64,000 nucleotides of DNA from contig JBAJFG010000039.1 of the NCBI GenBank assembly GCA_037903475.1, positions 992,001-1,056,000 of the forward strand, in the 5' to 3' direction. Below the pieces are notes generated by a model. That model was not told the origin of the DNA. It was given only the letters and a program-made list of their open reading frames with translations, and ran no database searches. The stretch comes from Ancylostoma caninum. Lineage: Eukaryota; Nematoda; Chromadorea; Rhabditida; Ancylostomatidae. Of the stretch, positions 16,306 through 27,622 are shown in pieces. Made by a program: the position numbers and the translations under genes. Each line of letters begins with the position of its first letter. Position 1 is the first letter of the stretch.

Positions 16306-16544
16306 ATATAGGCTGTCCGAAACGACGAGACCGCCCACGCACGCGGGGATCGGGAGGCGGCGCAACTGGAGCGTATGCTGTTGGCTGCTACGTCGTCCAC
16401 GTCATAGCTAAATCATTGGTCAGACCATGAAGATAACGATGAAACGTGATACGCAGATCAGATGATGACGTGGAGCGCTGGCAAACGTGGCAGCGTCTCG
16501 ATCCCCGCGTGCGTGGGCGGACTCGTCGTTTCGGACAGACTATA
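16306..16544. repeat. Foldback element with arms of about 40 bp
   Basis: The left arm begins CTGTCCGAAACGACGAGACC and continues through CGCCCACGCACGCGGGGATCG. The right arm is its reverse complement with one change. The arms are separated by about 150 bp and flanked by TATA-like sequence on both sides. The arm tip resembles the foldback at 1081-1156. Confidence 0.85.
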
Positions 16545-17150
16545 CAAAGAAATATCCGCAACTGCGGAAAAAAACCTCTCCAGGCTCTTGCAATAATCCT
16601 GCTGAAACAACTCACAGCGAGGATAATTTATCGATATAACACAGAAAAGTCGCATCATTCAAGTAAGGCGCATTGTACAACTACGAAACCGCAATCACTT
16701 ATCACAGAGATTTCGAAACAGATTGCACGTGAATTGACAACGTATTAAGCAATAGAAAAGTTATATAGCGAAACGTCCCGCGTAAAAGCAATGATTATGT
16801 AGATGAAGCAACAGATTCCCATCACCGACAGATACCAGCAAATAAGTTAGAAATGTAATACCTCTTCTCTGATTATGCTAGAATTACTATGCATAAAACA
16901 GTCATGCATTAGACTAGAACTATTGTAGCAAACACATAATATTAACGAGTATATATGTAGTAGTAGCATTACCTAGATGATACGTCCTTCAAGTAAAACA
17001 GTTTTCAACCCTACCACAAAGCGTGTTTCTCGAAGAGTCCAGCTTGATGGCTCTCTCTAACAAAATACATGAAGCCTCAACAACAAGTGACATCAACTCA
17101 ATACGTGAAAACAAAGAACAAACGCGGGAAAATTCTTCGAGAATCGAGTC

Positions 17151-20100
17151 TCAGAGGGATGTTGGCTTGCGACCCCTAGCGTTTCCTTCTTCGAGTTCTT
17201 GCAGTCGCAATTCTAATTGAACTCTGACCTAAACATAAACAACTGTTATGCTGTTCCATGAACCTTTTTGTTTCTAGCATATTGACGTTATTCACTCCTA
17301 TAAACAACTCAAAGGACTGTTCCATGACCTCATCCCATGCTACCGTCCAGTTAAATGTTTCCCATTACGAACATAGTTAATCCTTTCCCTCACAAAGCTC
17401 TCTAATGATAGCTGCAATGGTCCCGGCTTCACCATAGATACCACAGCCTTGACTGAATTTGCAACTATTGAAAAGTTCGTTAATTCACAGAAAACAATTC
17501 GGGAAATCGACATTTGACCCTTACATGTTCTGGCCCATCAAATAACATGAGAACATCAAAGTATGGTCCACTTCATCGTGTAAGGTGACTCGAGAGGCAC
17601 TAAAGGGGAAGAAGTGAGGAATCACGCCGATTCTGGAGAGGTGCAGAAGGTTAGCCGGTAGGTATGAACAGGTACAAAACCTCAACTACTGTCGCTGCTA
17701 TACTCCTCGAGGAATACAGCACTTTCATTTGTTACGGCTGCAGTTGTATGTACTGGTTTCGATGCACATCGACTGTGGACAGCACCGCTGACGCTGTCGC
17801 TCGTGTCGTAGGCTCGCGATCGATACGTACCAAAATCAGTGTCGCCGCAGCTGCAGCGAAAGAAAGCGTAATACTTGTCATAAAATAGTATAGCAGTAGC
17901 CTATTGCCACCCCAGAATATGCAGTAACAGTTTAAAGAAACAAATGAAACCAATAAAACAGTATAAAATGTACAAAACGGGTAGGAAGTTTTCACCAGCT
18001 TCAAGTATATAAGAGTTCGCTACGTTTCCGAAAATTGCAAGCTAATTTGATGTTATGCAGTATGCCTATTGTGAAACAAAGGTAGCAGACCCTTGGGAAC
18101 TAATCGTTGCCACCTCTCCCCCTTTCCTCACCCCCTCCTATCCCGACCCCTCCTCGTAACAGGGTGCGACTTAACAAATTTCACAAGGAGCGCAGAGAGG
18201 TCTAGATAAAGATACAAAGTAATCAGAACACTAATAAAATGTGGGAAGAGAATTAGTTTAGCAGATTCATACAAAAATGATACACACAATGTTTACACAC
18301 CTGGGCCATACGAGCTCTTTCTGCTTCCAACTCTGCATTCTGTGCACGAAGACCTAAAAAGCATATATGAAATTATCACAAGAAATGAAAAAAAAACTGT
18401 GATGAATACACTATCATCGCAACAAAACTATGGTAATTATTAATAGCAAGGAACTTTACAAGTACCTTCACAACGCCGAGCCCATCTCTCTACCCCTTTT
18501 CCAGCGGTTGCATCTGTCTCGTCCCCTAGGAGCTCAGCTATTTGAGTATCTAGAAAAGGTGTAATTAAGGAATTGAAATGCTCTCAGAAAGGTGGAAGAT
18601 TTAGCGTGCAACCTACCAAAATCTGCAATAAATTGCTCAATTTCTTTCGCTTCCACATAAAGCCCCTCGGTTTGCGTTTCTGCCGTGCTGCTTTTACGTG
18701 GGATTGGCGCTGGAGGAGAAACTCGTTGTGGAATTGGGGGTGGAACCGCGGTTGGCATTGCACCTACGAAGTTACGGTTTTTAGGAGAATTGTTCATCAG
18801 AAATTAATTCAAGCAGGAGGAAACTTTTCAAAGAGAAAAAAGTACAGGAAAACGAGTTTTCTGTCATAGATGTTGCATTTCGATAGAGTAGATCAACAAA
18901 AAGAAGTGCATACCAGAAGTTGTGACAGGGTGTCCATGTTCGGTTGTATTAGAAGTTGAATCCGAAGCCCGTCGATCACCGGCTGCCAGAGGAATCCTAA
19001 GGAACTCGAAGCATATGATAATGTTCAAAATGGAATAACATACATTCTTGATGTTTTCTCCTTTTCTTTTTGAAAAATGTAAGAGACTTAAACAAGGCAT
19101 AAAAAGAAGAAAAGATGAATTAACAAAAAGAAAACGTGAAATAAAATCCTACCCAGCGTGTGATAATTGGATATGTTTCATCATATCCAAACTAGCACTT
19201 CTTATGTGACCCCTTTGTTGAGGACGAGGTGGAGGCTGTGGTGGTGGTCCACTAGGTGACTTCAAAGCGAGTAATGGGACAGCTGTAAGGGACGAGTGAG
19301 GCAAAATAGACGTGTTTTTGAATATGGAATGTCTTACTCTGTTTTACTGCGGTAGGACGGCTGTCCACCAACAAAGGTGGGACATCAGAGAATTCAGCGA
19401 GGTGAGTATCCTTAAAAATATATTTAGAGAATAGCAATGTCCCGGCATGAAATATAAACTAAATTTCATGTATAAAAAACAAAAGATGTTCGCACAATAA
19501 GCCATGCATAACGTGTCCAAAAGAACTGAGAAAAACGTAGAATAAATACGAACTGTCACTCACCTTTTTCAAAGCATTCGTAGCATTTTGAACAGCAAAG
19601 TCTACAGTATCAAATTGATCCCATGATCCCGAAGATGGAGGACCTGAATTTACATTTAATTTTGAAAAGTGGTAGAAGAGATGTCAACAGAATCAAAAAC
19701 TCTCAAAAAATAATGAGGATGTTTATGTAATTCTTCCGAATTTAAATGAAGACTGACCTTGGGGTGCAGAACTAGACGCAATAGGACTGTTCTGTACTTG
19801 TGAATTTGCTCTTGGAGGGGTGAGTGGAGGGCGAAGGCAAGCTGGCAAGCAAAATGGAATTGCTACTTGTCCCTAAAAGAATTTCTTTAAACTGTGAAAA
19901 ACGAGAGTAAACAGCTGGTAATTACCTTTACTTTCAGAACAATAAGATGCATTGCTGTGGAAAATTCATTGATGTCCAGCCAACCGTCCTCGTTTACATC
20001 GGAGAGACTCCAGATTCTGCAGTAATGAGATTTCAACTAATTTTTCAACGAAAAACTACTTCTGAAAAACATCTGAATGTGCGTAAGCATTGTGTCTTTC

Positions 20101-21562
20101 CCGCACTATTAGGGAGTCAACGAAGAGCTGTGGAGATAGCATGGCAAAGTTCAATTAATTTATGCTAAAGTGGTTTGTATGGAATAATGAGGACAAGGCG
20201 CTTCTTGACTATGTTTTCGAAAGGATCGTAAGTATCAACATTCTTGATTTCTGATCGAATAATGACTAGCCGAATTGCCCTTTTCGGGCTGAAAGGCGAT
20301 TTTCCAAAACGTTTTCCAATATGAGTAACTTTTCAAACTCATGTATCATGTACAGCTCATAAATCAAATATCATATCAATAGCTTGTTTCACCGAAAAAC
20401 TGTGGCTATTCTTCAAATGGATCAATATAATCCTGGCCGCCTTTCGCAAATATTTATCCTACTTCTACATCGCTATGTCTACCCCCACATGGATAAACAC
20501 CTTAGTGATGATATGACTATATGTTATGGTCAGCTGTGATACGCATACGCACGCACACATCATATGGACGTAGGGTTAACACTGCAGTAATCGGCCAGTA
20601 CCATCCTAATGGGTCAGACAGTGAACACCGACCAATCTGGCCTTTTTGCGGATCTGAGACCGAAAAAAAAGTCACTACAGCACACTACGCGGCCCTGATT
20701 CGGTCGATTATCAAATAAGGTAAAAGGTCGGCTCCATAGATGCCCTTTGTAGCTGTTTTCTAGTAGAATATCAACTTTTAAAAAAAACTGGCCTGCTGTT
20801 TTCTATACAAAACATAATTGCAGAACGGTTCAGGTCGGCACAGTTACCGATAAAGAAATGTGAAATGGAGACTTCGAAATATAAACGTATAACCACTTAC
20901 CTGGATAGCGAATCATTGTCGAGGCCGCTACGTTTGAAGAAATCAACAACTCTTGAGTCGCCGCCATTTAATGCCCCTTCAAGGGAGGTGGTGCCCTTGA
21001 AACAAAGGAAACACTCAGACTTAAATGTTTTCTAATAAAAGGCCTACACAATACCTGTGTTGCTTTCATTAGGTGGCGGAAACATTTCGTATAGTATTCA
21101 CGTTGTCGCTCTGATATTTCATAAAGAGCGTCTTGACTTGCGTAAGCTTTACCCCTGTAGGAAGATAAGTATAGGAGAAAGTGCACAGTATAAAAGAAGA
21201 AAGGTGCTCTCAACAACAAGTACTTCACGATCATACGTCTTTGCTCAGAAATTAAGGTACAACAAGTTCGGCAGGAGCTACTAATCAGCTTAGTAATTGT
21301 ATTTAGACCGAAGCAGTTTGTTGAATGAGTCACGAGAACAAAAGGAATTGATGCTTCTTTATGCGGAAAAGTTGTGGAAAGAACATGTAAATAAACTACG
21401 CTTCTATCGAATAATATATTTAATTGTATAAAAAATTATCGATAGCATTAAAAGATGGAACTATCCAACTCACCTTCGAGGGCTCGCTATTATATCTGCA
21501 ACAGTCTTCGCGAAGTCACCATTTGCAAAATAAAGTGGGCGACTCTCGTGTTCTGCCGCCAT
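17151..21562 (-). CDS. reps-1: REPS-type EH-domain adaptor (RalBP1-associated Eps domain protein)
   Basis: An endocytic adaptor; relatives bind NPF-motif proteins through the EH domain and RalBP1 through the C-terminus. Thirteen exons join in frame to 405 residues: 21474-21562, 21055-21154, 20901-20995, 19926-20016, 19758-19872, 19564-19643, 19338-19410, 19153-19282, 18914-18996, 18617-18763, 18466-18549, 18301-18353, 17151-17228. The EH domain spans about residues 40-130: ISERQREYYTKCF, FFKRSGLDNDSLSRIWSLSD, then the EF-hand loop DVNEDGWLDINEF. After it come GSWDQFDTV and proline-rich tracts (PPPQPPPRP). HIRSASLDMM recalls the RSSSLDMN of human REPS1. The end has a coiled coil (LRAQNAELEAERARMAQ, VQLELRLQELEEG) like REPS1. 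It has one EH domain, whereas human REPS1 has two EH regions. The ATG lies 14 nt after a TTTTACAG acceptor, so trans-splicing is likely. Confidence 0.9.
17694..17900. repeat. Foldback element with CTCCTCGAGGA, copy 1
   Basis: GCTGCTATACTCCTCGAGGA at the left and AGTATAGCAGTAGC at the right form terminal inverted repeats. The interior is GC-rich. It lies in the last intron of the REPS gene. A second copy is at 43238-43353. Confidence 0.7.
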
Positions 21563-21575
21563 ATTGAGCAAAGTG

Positions 21576-21583
21576 CTGTAAAA
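21576..21583 (-). promoter_or_regulatory. Probable spliced-leader acceptor of the REPS gene
   Basis: On the minus strand, CTTTTACAG is followed after 14 nt by the start codon, and no upstream exon could be joined. This is the usual appearance of a nematode trans-splice acceptor. Confidence 0.6.
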
Positions 21584-22311
21584 GAGAACAATAGCTAGGG
21601 TGCATTGTTGAAAAGGGTAAATCCACATTTAAAAAACGATAAATCGAGGTTAAACCAGAGCTGAATGCGAGGTAACGGAAATAATTCAATGGGAAACTGA
21701 AATCAATCCCAAATGACTTCCGAGACGAATGAATGGGCAAATTATTATGAGGATTAGTCAGCTGAACAATGGCTATAACGAATTCTAATAAGCTGCAAGA
21801 AAAACTGCTGCACGCATACAGTCCGCAATATGTCGTGACGCACTTTTGCGGCAAAGAACACGTCCCCCTCTCTTTTGCAGCAGCAACTTCTTGGAGGGAA
21901 AGTGCAATTCCTGCAGGAAAATGGCAGTGACAGCAAGCAGAGGCACATCATGAATGAATATTTGGGCCATGACTACATTTTCAGAGGATTTTCAGAGGGG
22001 TTTAGACAACTTTACAGGTCCAAAACTCTAGAGAAGAGTTATTTTTACTCAGTTTTTAACAGTATCATAGCCGATTTCTAAATATTTGACTTGTTTTGTA
22101 TTCACAGACCTAGGGTAAGCGAGGCGGTTTGTATCAACTAGACCTCTCCTCAGTTACTGATCCCTTCACCACGAGTTAAAAAAATCTTTAAAAAAAATTA
22201 CAACCATCACCATGGACTCTTTTTAGATTACTTGAAGCAATGGACAAGAGCATAATATTTCCTATTCTCACCAAAACACTTTTTCTCACGAGGAACTTCA
22301 ATTGTCGAGGT

Positions 22312-22480
22312 TCACGCGACGCAGTGCACCTCGCCGCGGCGCGTTTGGCGTGAGCGAGGGAAAGCAGTATCGATTAGGTGGCAGACAGCCAGAGTGCCGC
22401 GTTGCAACGTGTGCTGCATCGCATGGATCTCACAATCAGAATTCGGAGCTCTGTACGAGCTAAGCACCAATGGTTTACGT
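22312..22480. repeat. GC-rich dispersed element, family GCGACGCGGTATAC, copy 1
   Basis: Contains ACGCGACGCAGTGCACC, CAGAGTGCCGCGTTGCAAC and ACAATCAGAATTCGGAG, which recur in the copy at 26030-26300 (CAGAGTGCCGCGTCGCGGC, ACAATCGGAGTTC). Confidence 0.65.
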
Positions 22481-23000
22481 TTAATTCCGAGGAGAAGCCA
22501 TGAAAAACGAAGTGGTGAAGTGGGCGGAGCATACCCGGAACTTGGAAACCAACAAGTTTTCTAGGTGGAGACCGCCACTTTTACCCGGAATTTCAATGAA
22601 GTCCGCTGGTTATGTTGAAAATGCACGATTATGACGAACTTCAGCCGCAATTTAGTAGGAAACAACAAGGATAAAGATTGAAACAATGCTTTCTTCTACT
22701 ATTACCCCAGGTCTGACCGAGGCAAAAGAACAACAGAGGCGTGTATCGGCTTTGAAACGCTATTAGCGCGGCAATATTGGAAATTTAGCAGGTCCTACGG
22801 CATCGGTGCAAATGCAGTTATGGCAGCTAGTCGAGGAATTCGACATGTGGCTGGCTGGAATGGGCGTGCGTGCGTGCGTCTGTGACAGCGCAACGGACCG
22901 GTCGTTTTAATTTGGAATCAGGTGGAACGGCTGTGTGACAAATGTCGTTGTTGTGAATGCACTGGAATCGCTAATGGAGTTCGCACTGAGAGAGTGTTGC

Positions 23001-23004
<4 letters not shown>

Positions 23005-23053
<49 letters not shown>
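23005..23053. repeat. (GA)n microsatellite
   Basis: About 24 GA units with no interruption. The Arg-Glu reading frame across it is repeat-derived. Confidence 0.97.
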
Positions 23054-23058
<5 letters not shown>

Positions 23059-23829
23059 AGAGCATTCCTTACAAAGAGGAGAAAAGAAGCTTAACACTCT
23101 TTCAGCAGAAATAGTGTGCCTATACCAGAGTCCACCAGATGCGCAAGAGTGAGAATAGCAGAATTGTGCTATGGTAGTTGAAAAATTTCCCTAGTGGGAA
23201 TACTCAAAAAAGGCCAATGGAGGGGTCTTGAAAAATGACCTGCCCAAAAAAGCACCCCACTGCATCATATATATTCCAATTTGAATATTAAATATGGACG
23301 AGTTTACATTGCAGGAGAGGGAGAAGTGTTTGAATGGACCAATCGCACAGTAGCGGCACCGCCCCTTTTTCTTTGTGTGGCTATTTCTTCTCGTGTTGCT
23401 TTTAAAAAGTTCCACTGCTTCGGAAATGTTCCAATTATGGGAGATACAACCCGACTACCTTTTTTCAAATGACTGTAAATGGTCCTTTAATGTTTACGAA
23501 TGGAATGAAAACAAAAGATAAGTCCTTAATATAAAAACCCCACAAAGAGAGGTTCCACTCATTTTATAGTTATGAGCGAAGAAGAGCAGCAGTTGGAAGA
23601 GTTCGTGGAGATAGAAGAAGGCACAGTGAGTGCGCAGGTCCCTTGCAGTTTTCTGACAATGTGAGCAGAATGATGAAGGCCGTGGATAGGACAAGGATCA
23701 TGCCAACCAATGGGGCATCCGGAGATCGCAACGAAATATCGCTTTTTTCCTTTAGTTTTCTGTGTCCTTCGCAGTAGTTGTGCAGGATGAGTCGGGTTCA
23801 TACTTTTCTGTATGTCCAGAGGTAGACAA

Positions 23830-24020
23830 ATATTGCTCTACAAGTCTCCAGGTGCACAGGTCCACGCAACGCAGTATACTCCACCGCAGTGCGCGTCACT
23901 TTGGGCAGAGAACGCATTTCCGACTACTCAGACAATTCCAGGGGCAAAGCTCGATTCGCTCCACTAGGCTTTCCGGGCCAAAGATTTGACCGAGGGTCCA
24001 CAGCGGGCCAACTGCGCAGG
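23830..24020. repeat. GC-rich dispersed element, copy 2
   Basis: Shares CTACTCAGACAATTCCAGG and the CGCAACGCAGTATAC block with the reverse complement of 26030-26300, so it is an oppositely oriented copy. Confidence 0.65.
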
Positions 24021-24400
24021 AAAGTTGGATGTGTTGAGGGCTAATGGCGGGTGTCGTTCGTTCGAGGGCCTTAAGAGAGCAACAATCGGGTTGATGCGCT
24101 ACATCTGCCGTTCAGCACGGAACATGCTAAATCGCTTGCATGCGACCGCTCATGCATGGAGGCTGACCGCGCAATTTTTTGTTGAAGTAGCTGCTCGAAA
24201 GACACCTCAGATCGGCCATTGATGGAGTTTCGAAATTATGCAATTTCGAAGTTCGTCTTCATTTCCACTTTTTTCATTTTTTTCCGATATTTGTGTGCTG
24301 TGATGTTCGCTCCTTTCGTGTAGTTAAGAATTTGTATTATTTTCCCCGTCCATGGTCGTTGCACAATTAGTTTCATATATGCATTTCCATCTATCTAATT

Positions 24401-24409
24401 TTATTTTAG
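24401..24409 (+). promoter_or_regulatory. Probable spliced-leader acceptor
   Basis: TTATTTTAG directly precedes GTGTAAAATG, leaving 7 nt before the start codon of the small basic protein gene. Confidence 0.5.
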
Positions 24410-24416
24410 GTGTAAA

Positions 24417-25029
24417 ATGCCACAATACATCAGCAAGCACGGTGTACGGGGATACGGAAGTAAGTTGCTGAGTGCAGCGGCGAGAGTTTAACGAGTCAAC
24501 GGTTTCTTTGTTTAGTATTGATGGAAGAGAGGATGAGGCAGAGACGTATGATGAGGGAACATCTAGATAGACTGTCATCACGAACATGCTCGAGAGATCT
24601 GAGTGTGGAACCCGTCAAACAACAGATATGTGAAGGTACCAAACTTTTATAAGTGTTCAACAAGAAGTGTAAGAAATTGTTCGAGCGCTAGTTATGTTTA
24701 ACATTTTCTATTATTAGAGCAAATCTTAGTCGACAACTGCGATGGTGCTGGTTCTGTGGTAAATGAGCAGATGGAAACCTCAATCACATCCGAAATGAGT
24801 ATGTTTAGTCATAGGAGACCTATTTTTGTTCGGGAACGAAAGGCTGGTTTTCTGCCGAACAATGTACGTATAATCTCCTTCTGTAAGCCCTATAGCCCTT
24901 CTCTAAAGGACTGCCTTTTAGCGTCACCCTAAACGCGACCGTCGATCACGTCAAGCAGAACACGAACGTGCCGCTTCTGTGGGTGAAGACTACGACGCAA
25001 GCTACGACATCGTCTTAGAAGATAACTGA
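24417..25029 (+). CDS. Small basic protein of 138 residues, unrecognised
   Basis: Four exons join in frame: 24417-24459, 24516-24635, 24718-24863, 24922-25029, with short introns (54-82 bp) that have clean GT/AG ends. The protein begins MPQYISKHGVRGYG and is followed by a charged helix, MEERMRQRRMMREHLDRL. The middle is acidic and polar, and the tail runs from HPKRDRRSRQAEHERAAS to an acidic DIVLEDN end. No signal peptide or membrane segment is present. The mix of arginine-rich and acidic stretches suggests a nuclear or RNA-binding small protein, but this is inference only. I do not recognise the family. Confidence 0.75.
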
Positions 25030-25913
25030 CTTCACCACCGGTACCCGTCGCTTTCTTCATTTTCGATATTGTTAATCTCCTTGTCTCATTTTCCTCCCCA
25101 TGATAGAATTGTTTGGAGGAGTTATGCCCTTTTTCTTTTTCTCGTTCCGAACAGCATTTTTTGGTCATGACAAATGTTTCGCAGACGGTTTGGACTAAAA
25201 CTTCAGTTAGCGAACGTTTTGGCCATTTCGAGGACAGAGACTCATAAAAAATTTGCTGTGTGATCGCTCAGTTTCTCCAGAAAGAACAAAATTTTGCCTA
25301 CATCCGCTTGTTTTTTCTCCCATTAAAGAAGCGGAAGTCAGTAAAACGTCCGTTTTGACGAGATCTTTTTTGCTACTTACTGCCAGCTTTTTTCTTCCTG
25401 AATCTAACCGCACACTAGTGCAGACATTATCTTCAATATGGAGAAGCGTTTTTGACGATGACGATTTCAAACTCACACATCTTTAAGTAATGTGACTACC
25501 TTGCCTCATTTTGCTCTGACATCTGAATGCCTTACCTCATCTCTCGCTTCAAAGCAATTCGTGGGTTCTTTAAAATATGAAGTACGGTTTCCAGTCGAGC
25601 TTTCCTTCACTACGAGCTTCATTAACTGTTTCCATCTCCAGTCTGGCACTGCCTGTGGTTCTCATTAGAATATTCACCCTTGTATCATCTACCTTTTTAG
25701 TTGCATGTACAGCCCATCTTCCCTCATATTGTTTAAGCAATATCGTGTCTTTCCAACTTGAAGTTCTTGATTAGGTATTAATTTTTTTCTTTCCCAATTA
25801 TGCACTTATTTTTAGTTAGATGTGTAGTCATGTGGTCATAAGTTCCCAATGAATTGCTTTTCTACTGTATTGAGGCAGCTTTTAATAAATATATTGGTAA
25901 TGTAATCGTTTAA

Positions 25914-26011
25914 TTGTTTCAGGTGTCATTCGTCAATGCTGTTAACCAGTTGACTGCACTGAAACAGAACAGTCAACTGATTAGTAGCAGTGACGAATGA
26001 CGCCTGAGAAC
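25914..26011. repeat. Foldback, arms of about 43 bp around a 13 bp loop
   Basis: The left arm contains GGTGTCATTCGTCAATGCTG and CCAGTTGACTG. The right arm is CAGTCAACTG then CAGTGACGAATGACGCC, the near-exact reverse complement. It would fold into a long hairpin. Confidence 0.85.
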
Positions 26012-26029
26012 AGTCTAAAGAAGCAGAAT

Positions 26030-26300
26030 TAGAGGGCCAAAAGAGGGCCAATACCAGGGTGTTCCGGCCTAAACGCGCGAGCGACATGGGCGAGAACGGG
26101 GCTTCGCTCGTTTCTTGCGTCGCCCCCCGCTCGTTCGGAACTCTGTCTGGTAGATTGTTGCCCCTGGAATTGTCTGAGTAGGCAGTGCGGCAAATAGTCA
26201 GAGTGCCGCGTCGCGGCAGAGTGTACCGCGTCGCGTTGGTCTCGACAATCGGAGTTCTGTGTGGGCAACTCAATACCGATGATTTCTGATTGAACCGCTG
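26030..26300. repeat. GC-rich dispersed element, copy 3
   Basis: Homologous in reverse orientation to 23830-24020, and in part to 22312-22480. It carries GTGTACCGCGTCGCGTTGG, also seen as GTATACCGCGTCGCGTAGG in 31955-32115. Confidence 0.65.
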
Positions 26301-26684
26301 ATGTCAGACCGCGCACGATTAATAGATGCGAAAAATTGGGTTCCCTTGACGACAGTGATGTTAGGTGTTATACATGGTGACAACAAAGTCTTTGGCCAAA
26401 TATAATAAATTGTAATGCTGGGATCAGATAGACTAGCGGTCTGAAAATTTACCTGGGTTATCTAGAACTCACGCGCTTTAAGAAGCCACTCTCGGATTTT
26501 GGATATCTCTTCTGCCTTCTCCGTAGAGTAACAAAACCGTTGGTTACTGTAACGCAAAAAGGTTACTGTAACAGATCCCAAGTTCGACTCTCTTTAAATC
26601 TTGGCATTATTCATACTCTAGTGACGTATTTCTTTTTCTAGCTGTTTTTTGCCCAGATTGTTATAATTCTTTATTCTCCACTTC

Positions 26685-26716
26685 GACTAACGTTTCGGCG
26701 ATGTCGCCTTCGTCAG
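26685..26716 (-). ncRNA. Hammerhead ribozyme-like core, left arm
   Basis: Reverse complement of the core at 27591-27622. On the minus strand it reads CTGACGA, the stem-loop AGGCGACATCGCC, then GAAAC and GTTAGTC. It is in sense orientation relative to the endonuclease ORF and lies 3' of it. Confidence 0.65.
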
Positions 26717-26941
26717 AGCCTGGAAGTCGAAGGCAACATTTATGACCATCCTCTCAAACGCCTCATCGCATTGGAGAACACAGTTCAGTCACAAGGCAAA
26801 TCAAAAACACAACGAAGCACACACAGCCGGCCAGTGCTCACCTTTGTTGCAGTAGAGATGGTAGAAAGGCAGACCGCAATTGCCGGAAACTGTACTCCTA
26901 CTGCCTTTTATAGTGTGCCTTAACAATCTGCCATAATCGAA

Positions 26942-27565
26942 TCAGAATCCGCAAAGATTGTGATACAAGGCCAACTCGTTAGTGATAGTAATACACTCAT
27001 CTTTTCTATTCATTCTAGGGCTCTTGGTGGCAATCCAGCAGGCTTCCAATGTTTTTCGCGCTATGATCTCAGGTTCCAACGACAAAATCGCGACTCCTAC
27101 GTGGATGGTAGAGTTTTCATGGCGCAATATACGATGAGCTCCCAGTGGGGTGGAAGGTCTTGATCTGTTGAGCCCATCTAGATGTTCTTTTATTCGAATG
27201 CAGAGAGGGCGGCCCGTTTCTCCTATGTATTCGTCCCCGCAAGATTGACAGGTGATGAGATAAATTACCCCTGACATCATACAGTCACCAGGTCTTCCAT
27301 TCGGACAAATAACGCATCCGGGTGTATTGCAGAGGCGATCGTACGCGCGATTGCGAACTAGCTTCTTTTTGAGGTTTGTGGGTGGTATATCCACAACCCT
27401 CACCACATCTTGTAGACCCGCTTTACGGAGACTTTTTCGTACCGCATTACTCATTTCATCTGAGATGAAAGGTAGACGGAAAGGAACCTTTTCAAAGCCA
27501 TCAGATGAACGGGCACTACTTTGAAAGATTCTCCAATGAGATGAGGCGTTTGAGAGGATGGTCAT
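26942..27565 (-). CDS. Penelope-like element GIY-YIG endonuclease ORF
   Basis: The ORF encodes 207 residues from an ATG that lies inside the right terminal repeat. The first part, PFISDEMSNAVRKSLRKAG then DIPPTNLKKKLVRNRAYDRL, matches the linker before the endonuclease of Penelope-like elements. A cysteine knuckle follows (CNTPGCVICPNGRPGDC). The GIY-YIG core reads GVIYLITCQSCGDEYIGETG with the conserved arginine region RPLCIRIKEHL, and the catalytic glutamate is probably in ARKTLEACWI, followed by SPRMNRKDE. In the family this nuclease nicks target DNA to prime reverse transcription. No frameshift is seen, but without a reverse transcriptase domain it cannot act alone as a full element. Confidence 0.9.
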   Translation of the reverse strand: MTILSNASSHWRIFQSSARSSDGFEKVPFRLPFISDEMSNAVRKSLRKAGLQDVVRVVDIPPTNLKKKLVRNRAYDRLCNTPGCVICPNGRPGDCMMSGVIYLITCQSCGDEYIGETGRPLCIRIKEHLDGLNRSRPSTPLGAHRILRHENSTIHVGVAILSLEPEIIARKTLEACWIATKSPRMNRKDECITITNELALYHNLCGF

Positions 27566-27590
27566 AAATGTTGCCTTCGACTTCCAGGCT

Positions 27591-27622
27591 CTGACGAAGG
27601 CGACATCGCCGAAACGTTAGTC
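27591..27622 (+). ncRNA. Hammerhead ribozyme-like core, right arm
   Basis: CTGACGA (27591-27597) is followed by a GGCG-ACAT-CGCC hairpin (stem II), GAAAC (27611-27615), and GTTAGTC, where a two-pair stem III with a GTTA loop would place cleavage after GTC. Only a CTTC/GAAG pairing with a bulge is visible for stem I, so activity is uncertain. Minimal hammerheads of this shape are known in Penelope-like elements. Confidence 0.65.

Larger units (their letters stand above)
13995..17150. other. No gene recognised; intergenic between two minus-strand genes
   Basis: The only longer frame, 14936-15133 on the plus strand, has no family resemblance or splice context. The stretch holds a ribozyme-like relic at 15497-15533 and a foldback at 16306-16544. 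Confidence 0.45.
21584..24409. other. No gene recognised; repeat-rich
   Basis: Contains two members of a GC-rich dispersed family (22312-22480 and 23830-24020) and a GA microsatellite. Open frames are short and lack family resemblance. Confidence 0.4.
25030..26617. other. No gene recognised; repeat-rich
   Basis: Holds a strong foldback (25914-26011) and a GC-rich dispersed element (26030-26300). No supported exon. Confidence 0.5.

Noticed and set aside
20521..20718. 65-codon plus frame inside the REPS intron
   Set aside because: Opposite strand to the gene, no splice sites or recognisable domain.
22922..23152. Arg-Glu-rich frame that looks like an RE-domain protein
   Set aside because: The ERERER tract is the GA microsatellite.
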